A DNA stretch of 6,692 bases from Verrucomicrobiaceae bacterium (GTDB taxonomy: Bacteria > Verrucomicrobiota > Verrucomicrobiia > Verrucomicrobiales > Verrucomicrobiaceae): the NCBI GenBank assembly GCA_021151605.1, contig JAGKWZ010000310.1, positions 1 to 6,692 on the forward strand, written 5' to 3'. Position 1 is the first letter of the stretch; the number at the start of each line of letters is the position of its first letter. The notes beneath the pieces were generated by a model, which saw only the letters and a program-made list of their open reading frames with translations, was not told where the DNA came from and did not search any database. A program made the translations under genes and the position numbers. Below, in pieces: positions 6,333 to 6,692 of the stretch.

Positions 6333-6692
6333 TCAAAGCCCGCCGAGCTTGCAGATAAGGTCCCAGTGCTTCGGCTCGACTTCGGTGATGGAAAGGCGGT
6401 TGCCTCGGCGGAGGATGAGCATATCAGCGAGCTTCGGTTCCGCACGGAGCATATCGAGCGTGACGAAGGTCTTGAAGTCGGCCTCCCACTTCACATCCAC
6501 CATCAGCCAGCGGGGTTCCTCGCGCTTGCTGCCTGCGTCGAAGTATTCCGAAGAGGGGTCAAACTGCGTGTGGTCCGGGTAGGCTTCTTTGACGATTTTC
6601 ACGATGCCCGCGATGCCTGGCACCGGGCAGCTGGAGTGGTAAAAGAACCCCACATCCCCCACCGCCATCTGGTCCCGCATCATGTTCCGCAC
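6333..6692 (-). CDS. EVE domain-containing protein (5' partial)
   Basis: The visible 120 codons are the C-terminal three quarters of an EVE-domain protein. Recognisable blocks are VRNMMRDQMAVGDVGFFYHS, then CPVPGIAGIVKIVKEAYPD, PRWLMVDVKW, and LADMLILRRGNRLSITEVEP near the end. In this family VRN is preceded by ~25 residues (the W-L-x-K-x-E-P strand and D-G-V), so the GTG at the window edge is an internal valine and the gene begins beyond 6692. EVE domains are PUA-like modules that bind modified bases in DNA or RNA. Standalone bacterial copies of this thymocyte-nuclear-protein-1-like type are widespread and their target is unsettled. It is upstream of, and likely co-transcribed with, the FkbM methyltransferase. 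Identification is secure; biological role is not. Confidence 0.92.
   Translation of the reverse strand: MRNMMRDQMAVGDVGFFYHSSCPVPGIAGIVKIVKEAYPDHTQFDPSSEYFDAGSKREEPRWLMVDVKWEADFKTFVTLDMLRAEPKLADMLILRRGNRLSITEVEPKHWDLICKLGGL

Overview
This window looks like ordinary chromosomal DNA from a member of the Verrucomicrobiota, probably a Prosthecobacter/Verrucomicrobium-like lineage. That placement is inferred from the kinds of protein present: a large PQQ-propeller protein of a type common in Verrucomicrobia and Planctomycetes, and a secreted DUF1080-like/concanavalin-like protein. Moderately high GC and mostly absent Shine-Dalgarno sequences are consistent with it. There is no rRNA, tRNA, CRISPR array, insertion sequence or phage gene.

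Left part (1-3229). A plus-strand gene, open at the left edge, encodes a very large multi-domain protein. It has PQQ-like beta-propeller repeats, an embedded and eroded methyltransferase-like Rossmann segment, a conserved three-cysteine motif and a C-terminal malectin-like beta domain. It ends in tandem TAA-TAG stops and is followed 28 nt later by a standalone SMI1/KNR4 (SUKH) protein whose base composition is visibly lower in GC. The next 166 nt hold no intact gene. On the minus strand, however, they encode the last ~44 residues of a second PQQ-type protein, a gene relic that keeps the same three-cysteine spacing as the intact gene.

Middle part (3230-5421). Two minus-strand genes overlap by ATGA: a small two-helix membrane protein with a pore-loop-like segment, then a CoA-binding Rossmann protein. 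A 78-nt intergenic stretch separates them from the divergent plus-strand pair, an RluA-family rRNA/tRNA pseudouridine synthase (GTG start) followed by a secreted beta-sandwich protein.

Right part (5430-6692). Two minus-strand genes, 21 nt apart, read inward from the right edge: an EVE-domain protein (5' end outside the window) and an FkbM-family methyltransferase that converges, with only 8 nt to spare, on the secreted protein gene.

No single pathway unites these genes. They look like housekeeping and lineage-specific genes in short two-gene transcription units. I do not see a clear undescribed defence or mobile system. The strongest unexplained signal is the PQQ-gene relic, followed by the decayed methyltransferase segment in the intact PQQ protein, the orphan SUKH gene and the conserved-looking mini-channel-like membrane protein.
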